NCBI RefSeq assembly: GCF_016775155.1
Contig: NZ_JAEUGD010000004.1
Span: forward strand, 1-64,000
Length of the DNA stretch: 64,000 nt
Reading direction: 5' to 3'
Source: Fulvivirga marina
GTDB lineage: Bacteria; Bacteroidota; Bacteroidia; Cytophagales; Cyclobacteriaceae
Shown: positions 30,401-39,331 of the stretch, piece by piece
Numbering within the stretch: position 1 is the stretch's first letter
How the letters are laid out: each line of letters begins with the position of its first letter
Program-made: the position numbers and the translations under genes
The notes under the pieces: generated by a model
What the model was told of the DNA's origin: nothing
The model's input: the letters and a program-made list of their open reading frames with translations, nothing else
The model's database searches: none

Positions 30401-31811
30401 CTTTGCAACTAAAAATACAGATGTATCATTTTTAAGTGGTAATGGTTATGTTGGTTTTAGATTTGCGTTTAGAACAGATGCAGCTACTGTAGATGTAGGT
30501 ATGGCAATAGATGACTTTATACTTACAGGCCCGCAAACCAATGCATTACCTAATTTCACCAGCACTCCTCTTGGAGCAAATCTGTGTGAGGCTTCTACAA
30601 TCACTTTTTATGACAATTCCCAAGGGTCAATATCATCTTATTCCTGGAGTTTTGGTTCAGGAGCTAGTCCTGCTACTGCCGTTGGAAGAGGACCTCATGA
30701 AGTTACTTATTCAACAACAGGCAATAAAGATGTAAGTCTTACAGTACAAGGAGAGCTGAATGGTTCTCAAGTTGAAACCAAAAATACCTATATATCTATT
30801 GCAGCAAACAGTATTCAGGAAAAAACAGTGACTACTGGCAATTCCGACCTTTGCATGAACGAAATAGGTTTAGTAGTAATTAACGGCAGTGATACAGGCT
30901 TTACGTATCAATTGTTTAATGCCGCTGACAATACCCCCGCCAGCCCAAGAACTGAAGGAAACGGGGCTAATTTAGAATTAGAAACAGGAATTTTACTTGA
31001 GCCAACTGAGTTCTATATAGAAGTTAGAGACATGAATTCTACATGTTCTGCTATTCTTTCAGATCAACCTGTAGTGAATGTATTACCTCCGACAAACAGA
31101 AAAGTAACATTAGAGGACGCTAATATATGTGCTAATAATCCCATTAGTGTAACTGTAGAAAACTCTGAAACTGATGTAATTTACAGAATCTTCAATATTA
31201 CTAATTCAGAAGTGTTCAGTGAGGATTTCATAGGAAATGGAAAAGACTTAGTACTTACATCTTATTTGGTAACAGATACTATTGATATAGAAGTAACTGG
31301 TGAACTTGGAAGCTGTAACGTATCCTTTACTTCAGCTAAAATAGAACCTCGTGGAACACCTGAATCTACGATTACAGATGCTGGAGGTATTTTAACCGCA
31401 TCAAAAGGAGAAAGTTATCAGTGGTACCTCGATGGAAAAATCATTCTAGGCGCCAATAAACAGGAATACTCCCCTCGTGAGTTAGGTGACTACACTGTTA
31501 AAGTGACCTCCAATGGATGTTCTGTTGTTTCTGAGCCATTTAGTGCAACGGTCCTTGGTCTGGAAGACCTGATTAAATCTGGTGAACTTAGTGTGTTCCC
31601 TAACCCTACTTCAGGAGTGTTAAACATCAAGCAAGATGGCCGATTCAACAGACTCACTATATACAATCTTATGGGACAGGTTATCGTAACCAAGGATATT
31701 GTTTTCCAAAATGAAGTAGTTATGCTTTCTTTCTTACAACCAGGTCAATACATATTAGAATTGACTGGAAAGTCTGAAAGTGTTAAAGTGAACATTCAGA
31801 AACATAAATAG
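27453..31811 (+). CDS. Secreted beta-propeller/PKD protein with type IX sorting tail
   Basis: A 1452-residue protein from ATG 27453. A signal/anchor segment (1-22) and an acidic stretch lead to WNERGPDNVGGRTRALMYDP and a large sortilin/BNR-type propeller (about 110-750) with repeated S-x-D-G-G-x-TW (STDGGNTWVS, SEDGGTTWKL). Next are a PKD domain (about 760-840, YLWDFGDGNTS), a MAM/jelly-roll-like segment, a second PKD-like domain and Ig-like repeats. The C-terminal sorting domain (1376-1452, LSVFPNPTSGVLNI ... LPG-type end) directs export by the type IX system to the cell surface. It is probably an adhesin or surface hydrolase-like protein; no catalytic motif is seen. Confidence 0.9.
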   Translation: MRRNLYLALLAIIAFGAVIYLNSKPQETFDKAGHMAKLKFSEGEEEGEKEKDRPDLAAAHDFEMTKSPILGYPPIIEKIKSFEITRKLLHKKSNTKAISNVAWNERGPDNVGGRTRALMYDPNDVSGNKVWAGAIAGGIWFINDITDPNDKWQNVDDFMGNIAISTLAYDPQSTSTFYAGTGLIFTNDVKGGGIWKSTDSGMTWTHLSSTSLETTSDFEYTQKIIVTSTSKLVVGTSSGIQVSTDGGNTWVSTLGETITDLELASDGTFYASNYSGDIYKSTDDAANWTNILSETGYRVELAIAPSDPNTVYAVSEGPSGRDVGFFKKTTNGGTTWSDLTMPKYSEQNCSESSSDFTRGQAFFDLILGVFPNDPNKVIVGGIDLHRSEDGGTTWKLLSYWTGSCADYVHADQHAMLFKNETTALFGNDGGVYYSDDLDATTPQFEERINGYNTALFYSCAASNVELSNTYLAGAQDNGMQKFNNPGVNSTTEVTGGDGAFSFIDQDNPDVMISSYVRNVYHRSLDGGVSFTNFSDDQSSGRFINPCDYDDDADILYAATNADAMKVYSNISGSSVATETKTISVGGRVLSHLRTSPYTENKVFVGNDRGGVYSITNANSSPVVTEIDANALPEGYVSCIEVGESDDHLLVVLSNYDVNSIWETKNGGQSWVSKEGNLPNMPIRWALFNPENRKQVLLATEFGVWSTDDITVSTPDWEPTVEGLANVKCNMLQYREADQQVIVATFGRGLFTTNVFSKNTYVEFQANKTITYIGEEITFNNYTTGNAADYLWDFGDGNTSIESSPTYSYSAPGTYTVKLTANTGANQSIKTNYITILPNREGDYSLAEGGNFDVYSGDFVALNIQGTAFERGNSSVSGKNGTASGAFAWVTGISENQYTDNSTAYLYTPHFDLSTAGTYNLSFKTKYQFEDTWDGFIVEYTTDGGNSWIKLNNAQEAGWYTTISDPQSVFGASVPIFSGNTGGSFATKNTDVSFLSGNGYVGFRFAFRTDAATVDVGMAIDDFILTGPQTNALPNFTSTPLGANLCEASTITFYDNSQGSISSYSWSFGSGASPATAVGRGPHEVTYSTTGNKDVSLTVQGELNGSQVETKNTYISIAANSIQEKTVTTGNSDLCMNEIGLVVINGSDTGFTYQLFNAADNTPASPRTEGNGANLELETGILLEPTEFYIEVRDMNSTCSAILSDQPVVNVLPPTNRKVTLEDANICANNPISVTVENSETDVIYRIFNITNSEVFSEDFIGNGKDLVLTSYLVTDTIDIEVTGELGSCNVSFTSAKIEPRGTPESTITDAGGILTASKGESYQWYLDGKIILGANKQEYSPRELGDYTVKVTSNGCSVVSEPFSATVLGLEDLIKSGELSVFPNPTSGVLNIKQDGRFNRLTIYNLMGQVIVTKDIVFQNEVVMLSFLQPGQYILELTGKSESVKVNIQKHK

Positions 31812-31815
31812 TTTA

Positions 31816-32226
31816 ATGAAAGTATTAAATAGCTTGATTCTATTTGGTTTTGTGTTTTTCCTTGCATGTGTCAATGGAAAAACACAAACATCAAATTATA
31901 AATCTATATCTGAGGAAAAACTTAGTGGCCAGATTGAATATGTTTTTAGTCCTGACTCATCTTATGTTATGAGTTTTGTAGAAATCAAAGGAACTGCTAA
32001 GCACCCTCAGAATAACATAAAATATATTGTTCATGATCTAAAGACTGACAAAGTGGTGTATGAAGATGCCCTGGATAATGGATCTGTTAGTTTTTATAAT
32101 GACCATGCAATACAGATTATAATGATCCCCGGAATTATGCGGGAAGGTCAGAGTTCGGATGACTTCACCTATGTATACGATTTAAAAACTAAGGAAAAGA
32201 AAACACTGACAGAACTTAAAAATTAA
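31816..32226 (+). CDS. Small predicted lipoprotein
   Basis: A 136-residue protein with a hydrophobic signal and lipobox FLAC at C18. The mature part is beta-rich (IEYVFSPDSSYVMSFVEIKG) and unrecognised. It starts four bases after the T9SS protein stop, so it is co-transcribed with it. A strong terminator follows. Confidence 0.65.
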   Translation: MKVLNSLILFGFVFFLACVNGKTQTSNYKSISEEKLSGQIEYVFSPDSSYVMSFVEIKGTAKHPQNNIKYIVHDLKTDKVVYEDALDNGSVSFYNDHAIQIIMIPGIMREGQSSDDFTYVYDLKTKEKKTLTELKN

Positions 32227-32228
32227 TA

Positions 32229-32258
32229 AAAAAAGAGCGCCAAATGGCGCTCTTTTTT
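32229..32258 (+). terminator. Rho-independent terminator
   Basis: GAGCGCC/GGCGCTC stem with AAAT loop, flanked by A6 and T6 runs, immediately after the lipoprotein gene. Confidence 0.9.
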
Positions 32259-32272
32259 ATTAATATCGCTTG

Positions 32273-33784
32273 ATGCTATCAAAACCACAGCAAAAGGCAA
32301 CTCTCATATCAACTATACTGGCCTCAAGCATGGCCTTTATAGATTCTACAGCACTTAATGTTGCACTTCCTGCCCTCCAGAGCGACCTCGATATAAAAGG
32401 ATCCTCTCTCCTATGGGTAATCAACAGTTATGCATTATTTTTATCAGCTCTGCTATTGACAGGAGGGTCAATGGGCGACCGGTTAGGGCGCAAAAGGATC
32501 TTTATTTTAGGAATCGCATTATTCTCAGTTGCTTCTATCCTCTGTGGGTTATCATCATCTTCAGATATATTAATCGTTTCCAGATGTATACAGGGTATAG
32601 GAGGTGCGTTAATGGTACCCGGTAGTTTATCTATCATCTCAGCACTATTCCCCAAGGAGAAACGAGGAAGAGCTATTGGCACCTGGTCTATGTTTAGTGC
32701 CATGACAACCGTATCTGGCCCCGCATTAGGAGGTTGGCTGGCAGGCATAGGGTTATGGAGACTAGTATTCTTCATCAATATTCCTTTGGCGATTATTGCA
32801 CTTTTCTTTTTAAGAAAGGTACCTGAAAGCAAAGACCCTAATGCAAACAAAGGAGATGCTAAAGGGGCTTTTGTAGCTACTTTATCTTTAGCCTGTTTAA
32901 CTTACGGTTTTATTGAAGCACCCAACTTCGGATTCAATGCGCCACGCATTTACGCTAGCTTGGCAGCAGGCCTGGTATTGCTACTTCTGTTTATAATCTA
33001 TGAAATGAAGACAAATAGTCCCATGATGCCTTTGTCTCTATTCAAGTCTAAAACATTTAGCAGCACCAACGTTATTACTCTTTTCATCTATGCCGCATTG
33101 GGAGGATTTCTATTCTTTTTCCCTTTAAACCTAATACAGGTTCAGGGATACCCGGATGAAATTGCAGGATTAGTGATGCTGCCATTCGGTCTGTTAATAG
33201 CCTTTCTATCCAGATGGTCCGAGCATCTGGCTGACAAACTCGGTGCCCGAACTCCATTAATAATTGGCTCCATGCTTACAGCCATAGGTTTCTTTCTGTT
33301 CTCGCTACCCGGCCAAACGGCAGGTCCCTCAGATTTTTGGAACACCTTTTTTCCTGCCATTATCACAATTGGCATAGGTATGGGCCTAACAGTAACACCA
33401 CTTACAACAGCTGTAATGAACTCAGTACCTCACGGCAAAACCGGATCTGCTTCTGGTATAAATAATACCATCGCCAGAACAGCCGGTGTACTAGCCATTG
33501 CCATCATGGGTGCTTTTGGTGTAATTACTTTCAAAAACAGTTTTATAGAAAATACCAAAAATCTCCACCTCCAAGAAGCAGTTCAAAAAGAACTGGATGA
33601 GGAAATTCTCAAACTAGCCGAAGCTCAACCTCCTACAAATACAACCAAAGAGCAAAAACAAATTATCAACACCGCGGTAAAGACATCATTTATAGAAACC
33701 TTCAGACAATCAGCTCTTATTGCCAGTATTTTATCAGGACTTAGTGTTTTTACAACCTATATTTTTATTAAAAAAAAGTCTTAA
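32273..33784 (+). CDS. MFS drug exporter, DHA2 (EmrB/QacA) type
   Basis: A 503-residue inner-membrane protein with about 14 hydrophobic segments. The hallmark motifs are ALNVALPALQ in helix 1, GGSMGDRLGRKRIF (motif A) after helix 2 and ALGGWLAGIGLWRLVFFINIP (motif C) in helix 5. The DHA2 family uses proton exchange to export drugs or lipophilic compounds. ATG 32273 is preferred over the overlapping TTG. The substrate is unknown. It stands just upstream of a small secreted protein gene. Confidence 0.9.
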   Translation: MLSKPQQKATLISTILASSMAFIDSTALNVALPALQSDLDIKGSSLLWVINSYALFLSALLLTGGSMGDRLGRKRIFILGIALFSVASILCGLSSSSDILIVSRCIQGIGGALMVPGSLSIISALFPKEKRGRAIGTWSMFSAMTTVSGPALGGWLAGIGLWRLVFFINIPLAIIALFFLRKVPESKDPNANKGDAKGAFVATLSLACLTYGFIEAPNFGFNAPRIYASLAAGLVLLLLFIIYEMKTNSPMMPLSLFKSKTFSSTNVITLFIYAALGGFLFFFPLNLIQVQGYPDEIAGLVMLPFGLLIAFLSRWSEHLADKLGARTPLIIGSMLTAIGFFLFSLPGQTAGPSDFWNTFFPAIITIGIGMGLTVTPLTTAVMNSVPHGKTGSASGINNTIARTAGVLAIAIMGAFGVITFKNSFIENTKNLHLQEAVQKELDEEILKLAEAQPPTNTTKEQKQIINTAVKTSFIETFRQSALIASILSGLSVFTTYIFIKKKS

Positions 33785-33802
33785 ATTAAGTTAAAAGTAT
33801 AT

Positions 33803-34261
33803 ATGAAAAGAGCAATTATCATTTTTTTATTGGGTATCTCACTAGTTACCCAAGCACAGGAAAAAGACCATATTAATACATTCCTCAACAACTGGCATAA
33901 AGCTGCAGCAGAAGCCAATGCTGACATTTTCTTTGGTAGTATTGCTAATGAAGGCATCTATATCGGTACTGATGCAACAGAAAGATGGGACAAAGAATCA
34001 TTTTGGGCTTTTTCGAAGCCATACTTCGACAGAGGCAAAGCTTGGAACTTTAAGCCATATGACCGCCAGTTGCACTTCTCTGAAGATGGCAAGATAGCTT
34101 GGTTCTCTGAATTACTAGATACCTGGATGGGAGTTTGCCGAGGGTCTGGCGTATTAAGAAAGTCAGAAGGCAGTTGGCAAATCCTGCAGTACCATTTATC
34201 GGTCACAGTACCTAATGACGATATTCACAAGTTCATAGAGCTGATTAATAAAGAAAAATGA
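33803..34261 (+). CDS. Secreted SnoaL/NTF2-like protein
   Basis: A 152-residue protein with a signal peptide (1-18, cut after TQA). A cone-shaped NTF2-like domain follows: FLNNWHKAAAEANADIFFGSIANEGIYIG, then FSKPYFDRGKAWNF, and the C-terminal strand pair GVLRKSEGSWQILQYHLSVTVPND. This pattern fits the SnoaL_3/DUF4440 group of small-molecule-binding or enzyme-like proteins. The 19-base gap to the exporter gene suggests co-transcription. Confidence 0.75.
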   Translation: MKRAIIIFLLGISLVTQAQEKDHINTFLNNWHKAAAEANADIFFGSIANEGIYIGTDATERWDKESFWAFSKPYFDRGKAWNFKPYDRQLHFSEDGKIAWFSELLDTWMGVCRGSGVLRKSEGSWQILQYHLSVTVPNDDIHKFIELINKEK

Positions 34262-34470
34262 AACACACATTTTCAAGCTGTTTCTGCAAAAAACTTACAC
34301 TCTCATTTAGCGACCTAAAAGCGCTAAAACATTAAAAAAACGCCGTTTAGCTGGTTACAATTTGAGTTTTATTTGTATATTATACTGAATGAGGTAGAAT
34401 ATTAATTATTTGAATTGACATCTTATTGAAAATATTACAAATTGCTTTATGGCAAAAAAATAGATCAAAA

Positions 34471-35274
34471 ATGGGTGTTGTAGAGTTGGGCAGATTTAGG
34501 GTTATTTGCTTTGGTTTATTCTTATTGCTTCTGTTTTTTTCTCCCGATGTAGAAGGGCAAAGAAAGAAAAGCAAGCATACCAAAGCTTTTTACAAATCAC
34601 GTTATACCCCTGCAAAAAAAGCAGACAAGCAGTGTTTTCAACTATTCAAAAAGAAATACTCAAAACCGAAACATAAGGATAACCAGTCCTTTTTGGCTTC
34701 TTTGTTTGGTACTCCAAAAGCAAAATCAAAACCAATGGCAGAAGTCGATCCTAATGACACTCCACCTCCACCAGTTAAACCGCAACCGATAGCAAAAAAA
34801 GAACCAGAAAAGAAACCCTCTACAGAAAATAATACTAAAGAAGACCAGGTATTAGAGCTTAAGAATATTCCAGAGCCTACTTCTGCAAAGCATGAAGAAA
34901 TAAGAAAAAAAGTTGAAAGAAATCTTCAAACGCACAAAGATGGGGAGCCCATTGAACTTGAGCCTTTATACTTCATTTTCGATGACGCAGAATTTTCTGT
35001 GGTAGATATGGAGCCTTTTTTAATAGCAGTTGAATACGCATTGCAAGGGCGAATGGTTCTTATTGAAGGACATACAGATAGTTATGGAAAAGATGATTAC
35101 AATGTCAAATTATCCATCCAAAGGGTAGAAAAAATCAGGCAACTTATGCTTGATATGGGGGTGCCTGACGAAAGAATTTCTGTAGTAGGCTATGGTGAAG
35201 AAAAATCCGTATTCGATAACACTACAAAAGAAGGACGCCAAAAAAATCGAAGGGTTGATTTCAAAGTATTTTAA
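34471..35274 (+). CDS. OmpA-family peptidoglycan-binding protein
   Basis: A 267-residue protein with a signal/anchor (to about residue 28) and a Lys/Pro-rich linker (TPPPPVKPQPIAKKEPEKKP). A C-terminal OmpA-like domain (about 165-267) has GRMVLIEGHTDSYGKDDYNVKLSIQRVEKIR and GYGEEKSVFDN ... GRQKNRRVDF, the residues that bind diaminopimelate. ATG 34471 is chosen; upstream TTG 34426 adds an odd extension. It probably ties the outer membrane or a complex to the cell wall. Confidence 0.85.
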   Translation: MGVVELGRFRVICFGLFLLLLFFSPDVEGQRKKSKHTKAFYKSRYTPAKKADKQCFQLFKKKYSKPKHKDNQSFLASLFGTPKAKSKPMAEVDPNDTPPPPVKPQPIAKKEPEKKPSTENNTKEDQVLELKNIPEPTSAKHEEIRKKVERNLQTHKDGEPIELEPLYFIFDDAEFSVVDMEPFLIAVEYALQGRMVLIEGHTDSYGKDDYNVKLSIQRVEKIRQLMLDMGVPDERISVVGYGEEKSVFDNTTKEGRQKNRRVDFKVF

Positions 35275-35385
35275 AATTATACCTTCCTCTTCTCGCAATA
35301 ATTACAACTTCCTAGCGCTTAATATAATAAGTTAATTTCACGTCTATGGCTGACTAATATTGATAATATGATTTAGCTTTACATC

Positions 35386-36579
35386 ATGAATTTCAGTCAT
35401 TCGGTTTTCCTGAAAAATATTGCTCAAACTACGGGCAACCCTTTTTTAATAGACATAGAGCGAGCAGAAGGACTTTACCTTTATGGTCCGGAAGGTCAGC
35501 GCTATATGGATTTAATCTCTGGTGTCGGAGTAAGCAATATTGGGCATCGTCACCCAAGTGTGATCAGTGCCATCAAAGAACAGTTAGACAAGCATATGCA
35601 TGTCATGGTATATGGTGAATTCGTTCAATCGTCACCCAATGAACTCGCAGAAAAACTCGTTAGTCATTTACCTGATAATTTGAGCTGTTGCTATTTCACC
35701 AATAGTGGGACAGAAGCCAACGAAGGTGCGCTGAAATTAGCTAAACGATATACAGGAAGAACCGAAATCATTGCCTGCAGAGGTGCCTATCACGGAAGCT
35801 CCCATGGCTCTTTGAGTGTATCAGGCAACGAAGTAAAGAAATCTGCTTTCAGGCCCCTTTTACCCGACGTAAGGTTCATAACTTTTAACAACATTGAGGA
35901 CCTTAGCCTGATTACTACTAAAACAGCCTGTGTTATTATGGAAACCATCCAGGGTGACGCAGGGGTCAGAATCCCCTCGCAGAACTACATGAAAGCGCTG
36001 AGAGAAAAATGCAATAAAACGGGCACACTTCTCATTTTTGATGAAATTCAAACCGGAATAGGCAGAACAGGTAAGATGTTTGCATTTGAACACTTTGATG
36101 TCGTACCGGATATTCTTACATCCGCTAAAGCACTGGGAGGTGGATTACCGATAGGTACATTCATCTCGTCCTATGAGATCATGCAAAGTCTAACCCATAG
36201 CCCTATGCTGGGACATATCACTACTTTTGGAGGAAACCCCGTATGCTGTACCGCCGCCCTTGCTACTCTGAAAGTTATAGAAGATGAAAACTTACTTAGC
36301 AAAGTTGAAGATAAGGGTTTGCTTTTTGAGCAATTAATGCAGCACAAAAGGGTTAAAGATATCCGACGAAAAGGTCTGCTATTCGCCTTTGAATTTGAGA
36401 CTAGCGAAGAAGTAGCTTTTATTGTTCAAGAGTGCCTAGAAAACAGTGTTATATGTTTTTGGTTCCTCTCCTGCCCTAATAGCTTTAGAATTGCGCCTCC
36501 AATTAACATCACGGAGGATGAAATAAAGGAGGCTTGCAAAATCATTATCAACGCTATGGACAAACTAGACAACCTATAA
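35386..36579 (+). CDS. Class III PLP-dependent aminotransferase
   Basis: A 397-residue fold-type I enzyme. Key parts are [22 protein letters not shown] (PLP phosphate site), [30 protein letters not shown] with D219, and [10 protein letters not shown] with the Schiff-base Lys K248. This signature covers acetylornithine, ornithine and 4-aminobutyrate aminotransferases; the exact substrate cannot be decided. It has no amino-acid operon around it and is convergent with arsC. Confidence 0.9.
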   Translation: MNFSHSVFLKNIAQTTGNPFLIDIERAEGLYLYGPEGQRYMDLISGVGVSNIGHRHPSVISAIKEQLDKHMHVMVYGEFVQSSPNELAEKLVSHLPDNLSCCYFTNSGTEANEGALKLAKRYTGRTEIIACRGAYHGSSHGSLSVSGNEVKKSAFRPLLPDVRFITFNNIEDLSLITTKTACVIMETIQGDAGVRIPSQNYMKALREKCNKTGTLLIFDEIQTGIGRTGKMFAFEHFDVVPDILTSAKALGGGLPIGTFISSYEIMQSLTHSPMLGHITTFGGNPVCCTAALATLKVIEDENLLSKVEDKGLLFEQLMQHKRVKDIRRKGLLFAFEFETSEEVAFIVQECLENSVICFWFLSCPNSFRIAPPINITEDEIKEACKIIINAMDKLDNL

Positions 36580-36593
36580 TAATGACTAGCCGG

Positions 36594-36935
36594 TTATAGC
36601 AATTCTTTAACGTTTTCTGGAGGACGGCCTATAACCGCTTTATCACCTTTCACTACAATCGGCCTTTCAATCAAAATAGGATTTCCTTCCATGGCTTCTA
36701 TCCATTCATCATCAGTCAGACTTTTTCCTTTATACTTTTCCTTATAAATAGCCTCACCTTTCCTAATTAAACCCTCGGGCTTAATTCCTAGTTTTTCAAT
36801 AATTTGCTTCAGCTCACCTTTTGTTGGCGGGGTTTTAAGATATTCCACCACTTCCATCATGGCCCCTGAGCTTTCAATTATACCTAAAGTTTCGCGGCTT
36901 TTACGGCACCTGGGATTATGATATATTGTCAGCAT
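36594..36935 (-). CDS. arsC: ArsC-family arsenate reductase (glutaredoxin type)
   Basis: A 113-residue thioredoxin-fold protein with the active-site motif HNPRCRKSRE (C10), EYLKTPPTKGEL, and the IERPIV and GRPPENV segments that close the ArsC/Spx fold. Family members reduce arsenate with glutaredoxin; some close relatives have other roles, and no ars operon is present here. The four-base gap to hslV implies co-transcription. Confidence 0.85.
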   Translation of the reverse strand: MLTIYHNPRCRKSRETLGIIESSGAMMEVVEYLKTPPTKGELKQIIEKLGIKPEGLIRKGEAIYKEKYKGKSLTDDEWIEAMEGNPILIERPIVVKGDKAVIGRPPENVKELL

Positions 36936-36939
36936 ACTT

Positions 36940-37488
36940 TTAGTCTTTTATAGTTTCAACCACCAAGTTGTGGTTGGTATATATACATATATCAGCAGCT
37001 ATATTTAAGCTTTCCCTAACCATATCTTCAGCTGAGAGACCTTGTGCATGCTTTTTCAAAGCCAGTGCTGCCGCCTGTGCGTACATCGCCCCTGATCCTA
37101 TTGCTGCTATGTTATTGTCTGGCTCAAGTACATCCCCTGTTCCTGATACTATAAGAATCTCATTCTTATCAGCAGTGATCAACATTGCCTCCAACTTCCT
37201 CAGGTAACGGTCTGTCCGCCAATCTTTAGCTAGTTCTATAGCGGCCCGTTTCATGTTACCTCCATAACTATTAAGTTTTTCGTCGAACCTTTCAAGAAGA
37301 GTAAAGGCATCTGCTGTAGACCCTGCAAAGCCTGTTACTATCTTGCCATCCTGAAGTTTTCTGATTTTTTTTACATTACTTTTGGCTACATAATTACCCA
37401 TAGTAGCCTGCCCATCAGCACCAATCGCAACTTCTCCATTATGCATAACCGCCAGCACGGTAGTTGATCTTACTTTAGTCATTCCCAT
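36940..37488 (-). CDS. hslV: ATP-dependent protease subunit HslV
   Basis: A 182-residue proteasome-type threonine peptidase, the proteolytic partner of the HslU unfoldase in the cytosol. A short propeptide MGMTKVRS precedes the catalytic T9 in [10 protein letters not shown]. Further family blocks are [36 protein letters not shown] and [16 protein letters not shown]. HslU is not next to it, so its gene must lie elsewhere. It is first in a unit with arsC. Confidence 0.95.
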   Translation of the reverse strand: MGMTKVRSTTVLAVMHNGEVAIGADGQATMGNYVAKSNVKKIRKLQDGKIVTGFAGSTADAFTLLERFDEKLNSYGGNMKRAAIELAKDWRTDRYLRKLEAMLITADKNEILIVSGTGDVLEPDNNIAAIGSGAMYAQAAALALKKHAQGLSAEDMVRESLNIAADICIYTNHNLVVETIKD

Positions 37489-37560
37489 TTAAGTATCTTT
37501 TATTAATCCTAGTACCTATTCTCAAAAGCACATAAATATTTAACACCATACAGATTAAAT

Positions 37561-37603
37561 AAATAACCCTGACAATTAAGAAAACTGTCAGGGTCATTTA
37601 TTT
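37561..37603. terminator. Terminator downstream of the E2 gene
   Basis: CCCTGACA pairs with TGTCAGGG around an 11-base loop, with A/T-rich flanks on both sides. It lies 12 bases past the E2 stop codon in the minus direction. Confidence 0.75.
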
Positions 37604-37614
37604 AGTTTTTATAA

Positions 37615-39249
37615 TTAAACCAGTATTCTGACAGGGTTCTCCAACAGCCCTTTAAGGGTTTGAAGAAACGCTGCTCCTAAAGCTCCGTCTACCACTCTAT
37701 GGTCAGATGAAAGGGTCACTTTCATCACGTTGCCAGGCACTAACTGGCCATTTTTAACGACAGCAGTTTCTTTTATTCCTCCTACAGCCAAGATACAAGC
37801 ATCCGGCGGATTGATTATCGCTGTAAACTCTTCTACGCCAAACATTCCGAGGTTAGAAATGGTAAAAGTGTTACCCTCCCAATCTTCAGGCTGTAGTTTT
37901 TTAGTATGTGCTTTTTCTGCCAATTGTTTAACCTCAGCAGAAATGTGTGATAAAGATTTGTTATCTGCAAACCTTACTACAGGCACCAAAAGTCCTTCAT
38001 CCACAGCAACTGCCACACCGATATGGATATGCTTGTTGTACCTGATCTTATCGCCTAACCATGAAGAGTTCACTTTAGGGTGTTGTCTTAAGGCAGCGGC
38101 TACAGCTTTAATAACAAGATCATTAAAGCTTATTTTCACTGGAGAGAATTCATTCATGGATTTTCTGGCCTCTATAGCCTTATCCATATTGATCTCCATG
38201 GTGATATAAAAATGAGGTGCTGTAAACTTGCTCTCAGAAAGTCTCTTTCCAATCGTTTTCCTCATTTGAGAAACATTGACCTCATCATAGCTTTCTTCAC
38301 CTACTATCTGTGGTATATTAAATGAAGTTCCTTTATTCTCAGCGATCTGCTGTACCGCTTCTGTTGTGGGTGTATACCCCTCTACATCCTTTTTAACTAT
38401 ACGCCCATTGTCTCCAGAGCCCTTAATCTTTGAAATATCATACCCCTTCTCCTCTGCCATTTTCTTGGCTAATGGTGAGGCCTTTACTCTACCACCCTCG
38501 GTAGCTCCAGAAACTTTTGAATCAATAGTATCCTTTTTCTCTGATTTCTCAGCAGGTGTAGCTGGCGTTGCGTCCTTTTCCTCTCCTGCAACTCCTGATT
38601 TTTGCTTTGACTGATGAGCTTTCAATAGTTTTTCAAAATCAGCACCCTTTTCACCCACAATAGCTAACACACCATCAACTGCTACAGCATCACCCTCTTT
38701 TACCCCAACATAAAGAAGTGTACCCTCTTCATAGGCCTCAAGCTCCATAGTAGCTTTGTCAGTTTCTACCTCAGCAAGAATATCACCTGCCTGAACCTGA
38801 TCACCCTCCTTTTTCAACCATGAGGCAATGGTACCTTCGGTCATAGTATCACTCATTTTAGGCATGGTGATCAAGGTAGCATTAACATCAGAAGCATCAA
38901 TTTCTTCTATATCCTCGTTACCAGAAGTTTCCTTCTTCTCTTCTTTTTTATCTACCCCATTGTCTTTTATACCGTTTTGGGCTTCTTTAAGCAACGTACC
39001 AATATCCTCTCCCTCTTCGCCTATAATTGCAATAACCCCGTCAACGGGCACCGATTCCTTTTCCTTCACACCTATATGCAACAGTGTACCATCTTCATAA
39101 GACTCTAGCTCCATAGTAGCCTTATCTGTTTCTACTTCTGCTAATATATCTCCTGATTTAACTTTGTCTCCTTCTTTAACTAGCCATGATGCGATCACCC
39201 CTTCTTCCATGGTATCGCTCATTTTAGGCATACGTATTACTTCAGCCAT
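37615..39249 (-). CDS. Pyruvate dehydrogenase E2, dihydrolipoamide acetyltransferase
   Basis: A 544-residue core subunit of the pyruvate dehydrogenase complex. It has two lipoyl domains (1-80 and 125-205) with lipoyl-lysines K43 and K165 in ETDKATMELE, Ala/Pro/Lys linkers, an E1/E3-binding domain (KASPLAKKMAEEKGYDISKIKGSGDNGRI, about 255-295), and the catalytic domain ending SSDHRVVDGALGAAFL with the active His and Asp. It transfers the acetyl group from lipoamide to CoA. E1 and E3 genes are not adjacent. Confidence 0.95.
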   Translation of the reverse strand: MAEVIRMPKMSDTMEEGVIASWLVKEGDKVKSGDILAEVETDKATMELESYEDGTLLHIGVKEKESVPVDGVIAIIGEEGEDIGTLLKEAQNGIKDNGVDKKEEKKETSGNEDIEEIDASDVNATLITMPKMSDTMTEGTIASWLKKEGDQVQAGDILAEVETDKATMELEAYEEGTLLYVGVKEGDAVAVDGVLAIVGEKGADFEKLLKAHQSKQKSGVAGEEKDATPATPAEKSEKKDTIDSKVSGATEGGRVKASPLAKKMAEEKGYDISKIKGSGDNGRIVKKDVEGYTPTTEAVQQIAENKGTSFNIPQIVGEESYDEVNVSQMRKTIGKRLSESKFTAPHFYITMEINMDKAIEARKSMNEFSPVKISFNDLVIKAVAAALRQHPKVNSSWLGDKIRYNKHIHIGVAVAVDEGLLVPVVRFADNKSLSHISAEVKQLAEKAHTKKLQPEDWEGNTFTISNLGMFGVEEFTAIINPPDACILAVGGIKETAVVKNGQLVPGNVMKVTLSSDHRVVDGALGAAFLQTLKGLLENPVRILV

Positions 39250-39331
39250 AAGTGTGTTTTAAAAATTTTGTTGTCAAAAATAGGGGTTATAATTCCTTTA
39301 TTCAAATAATGTGTTTTTAAAAATTACCTTC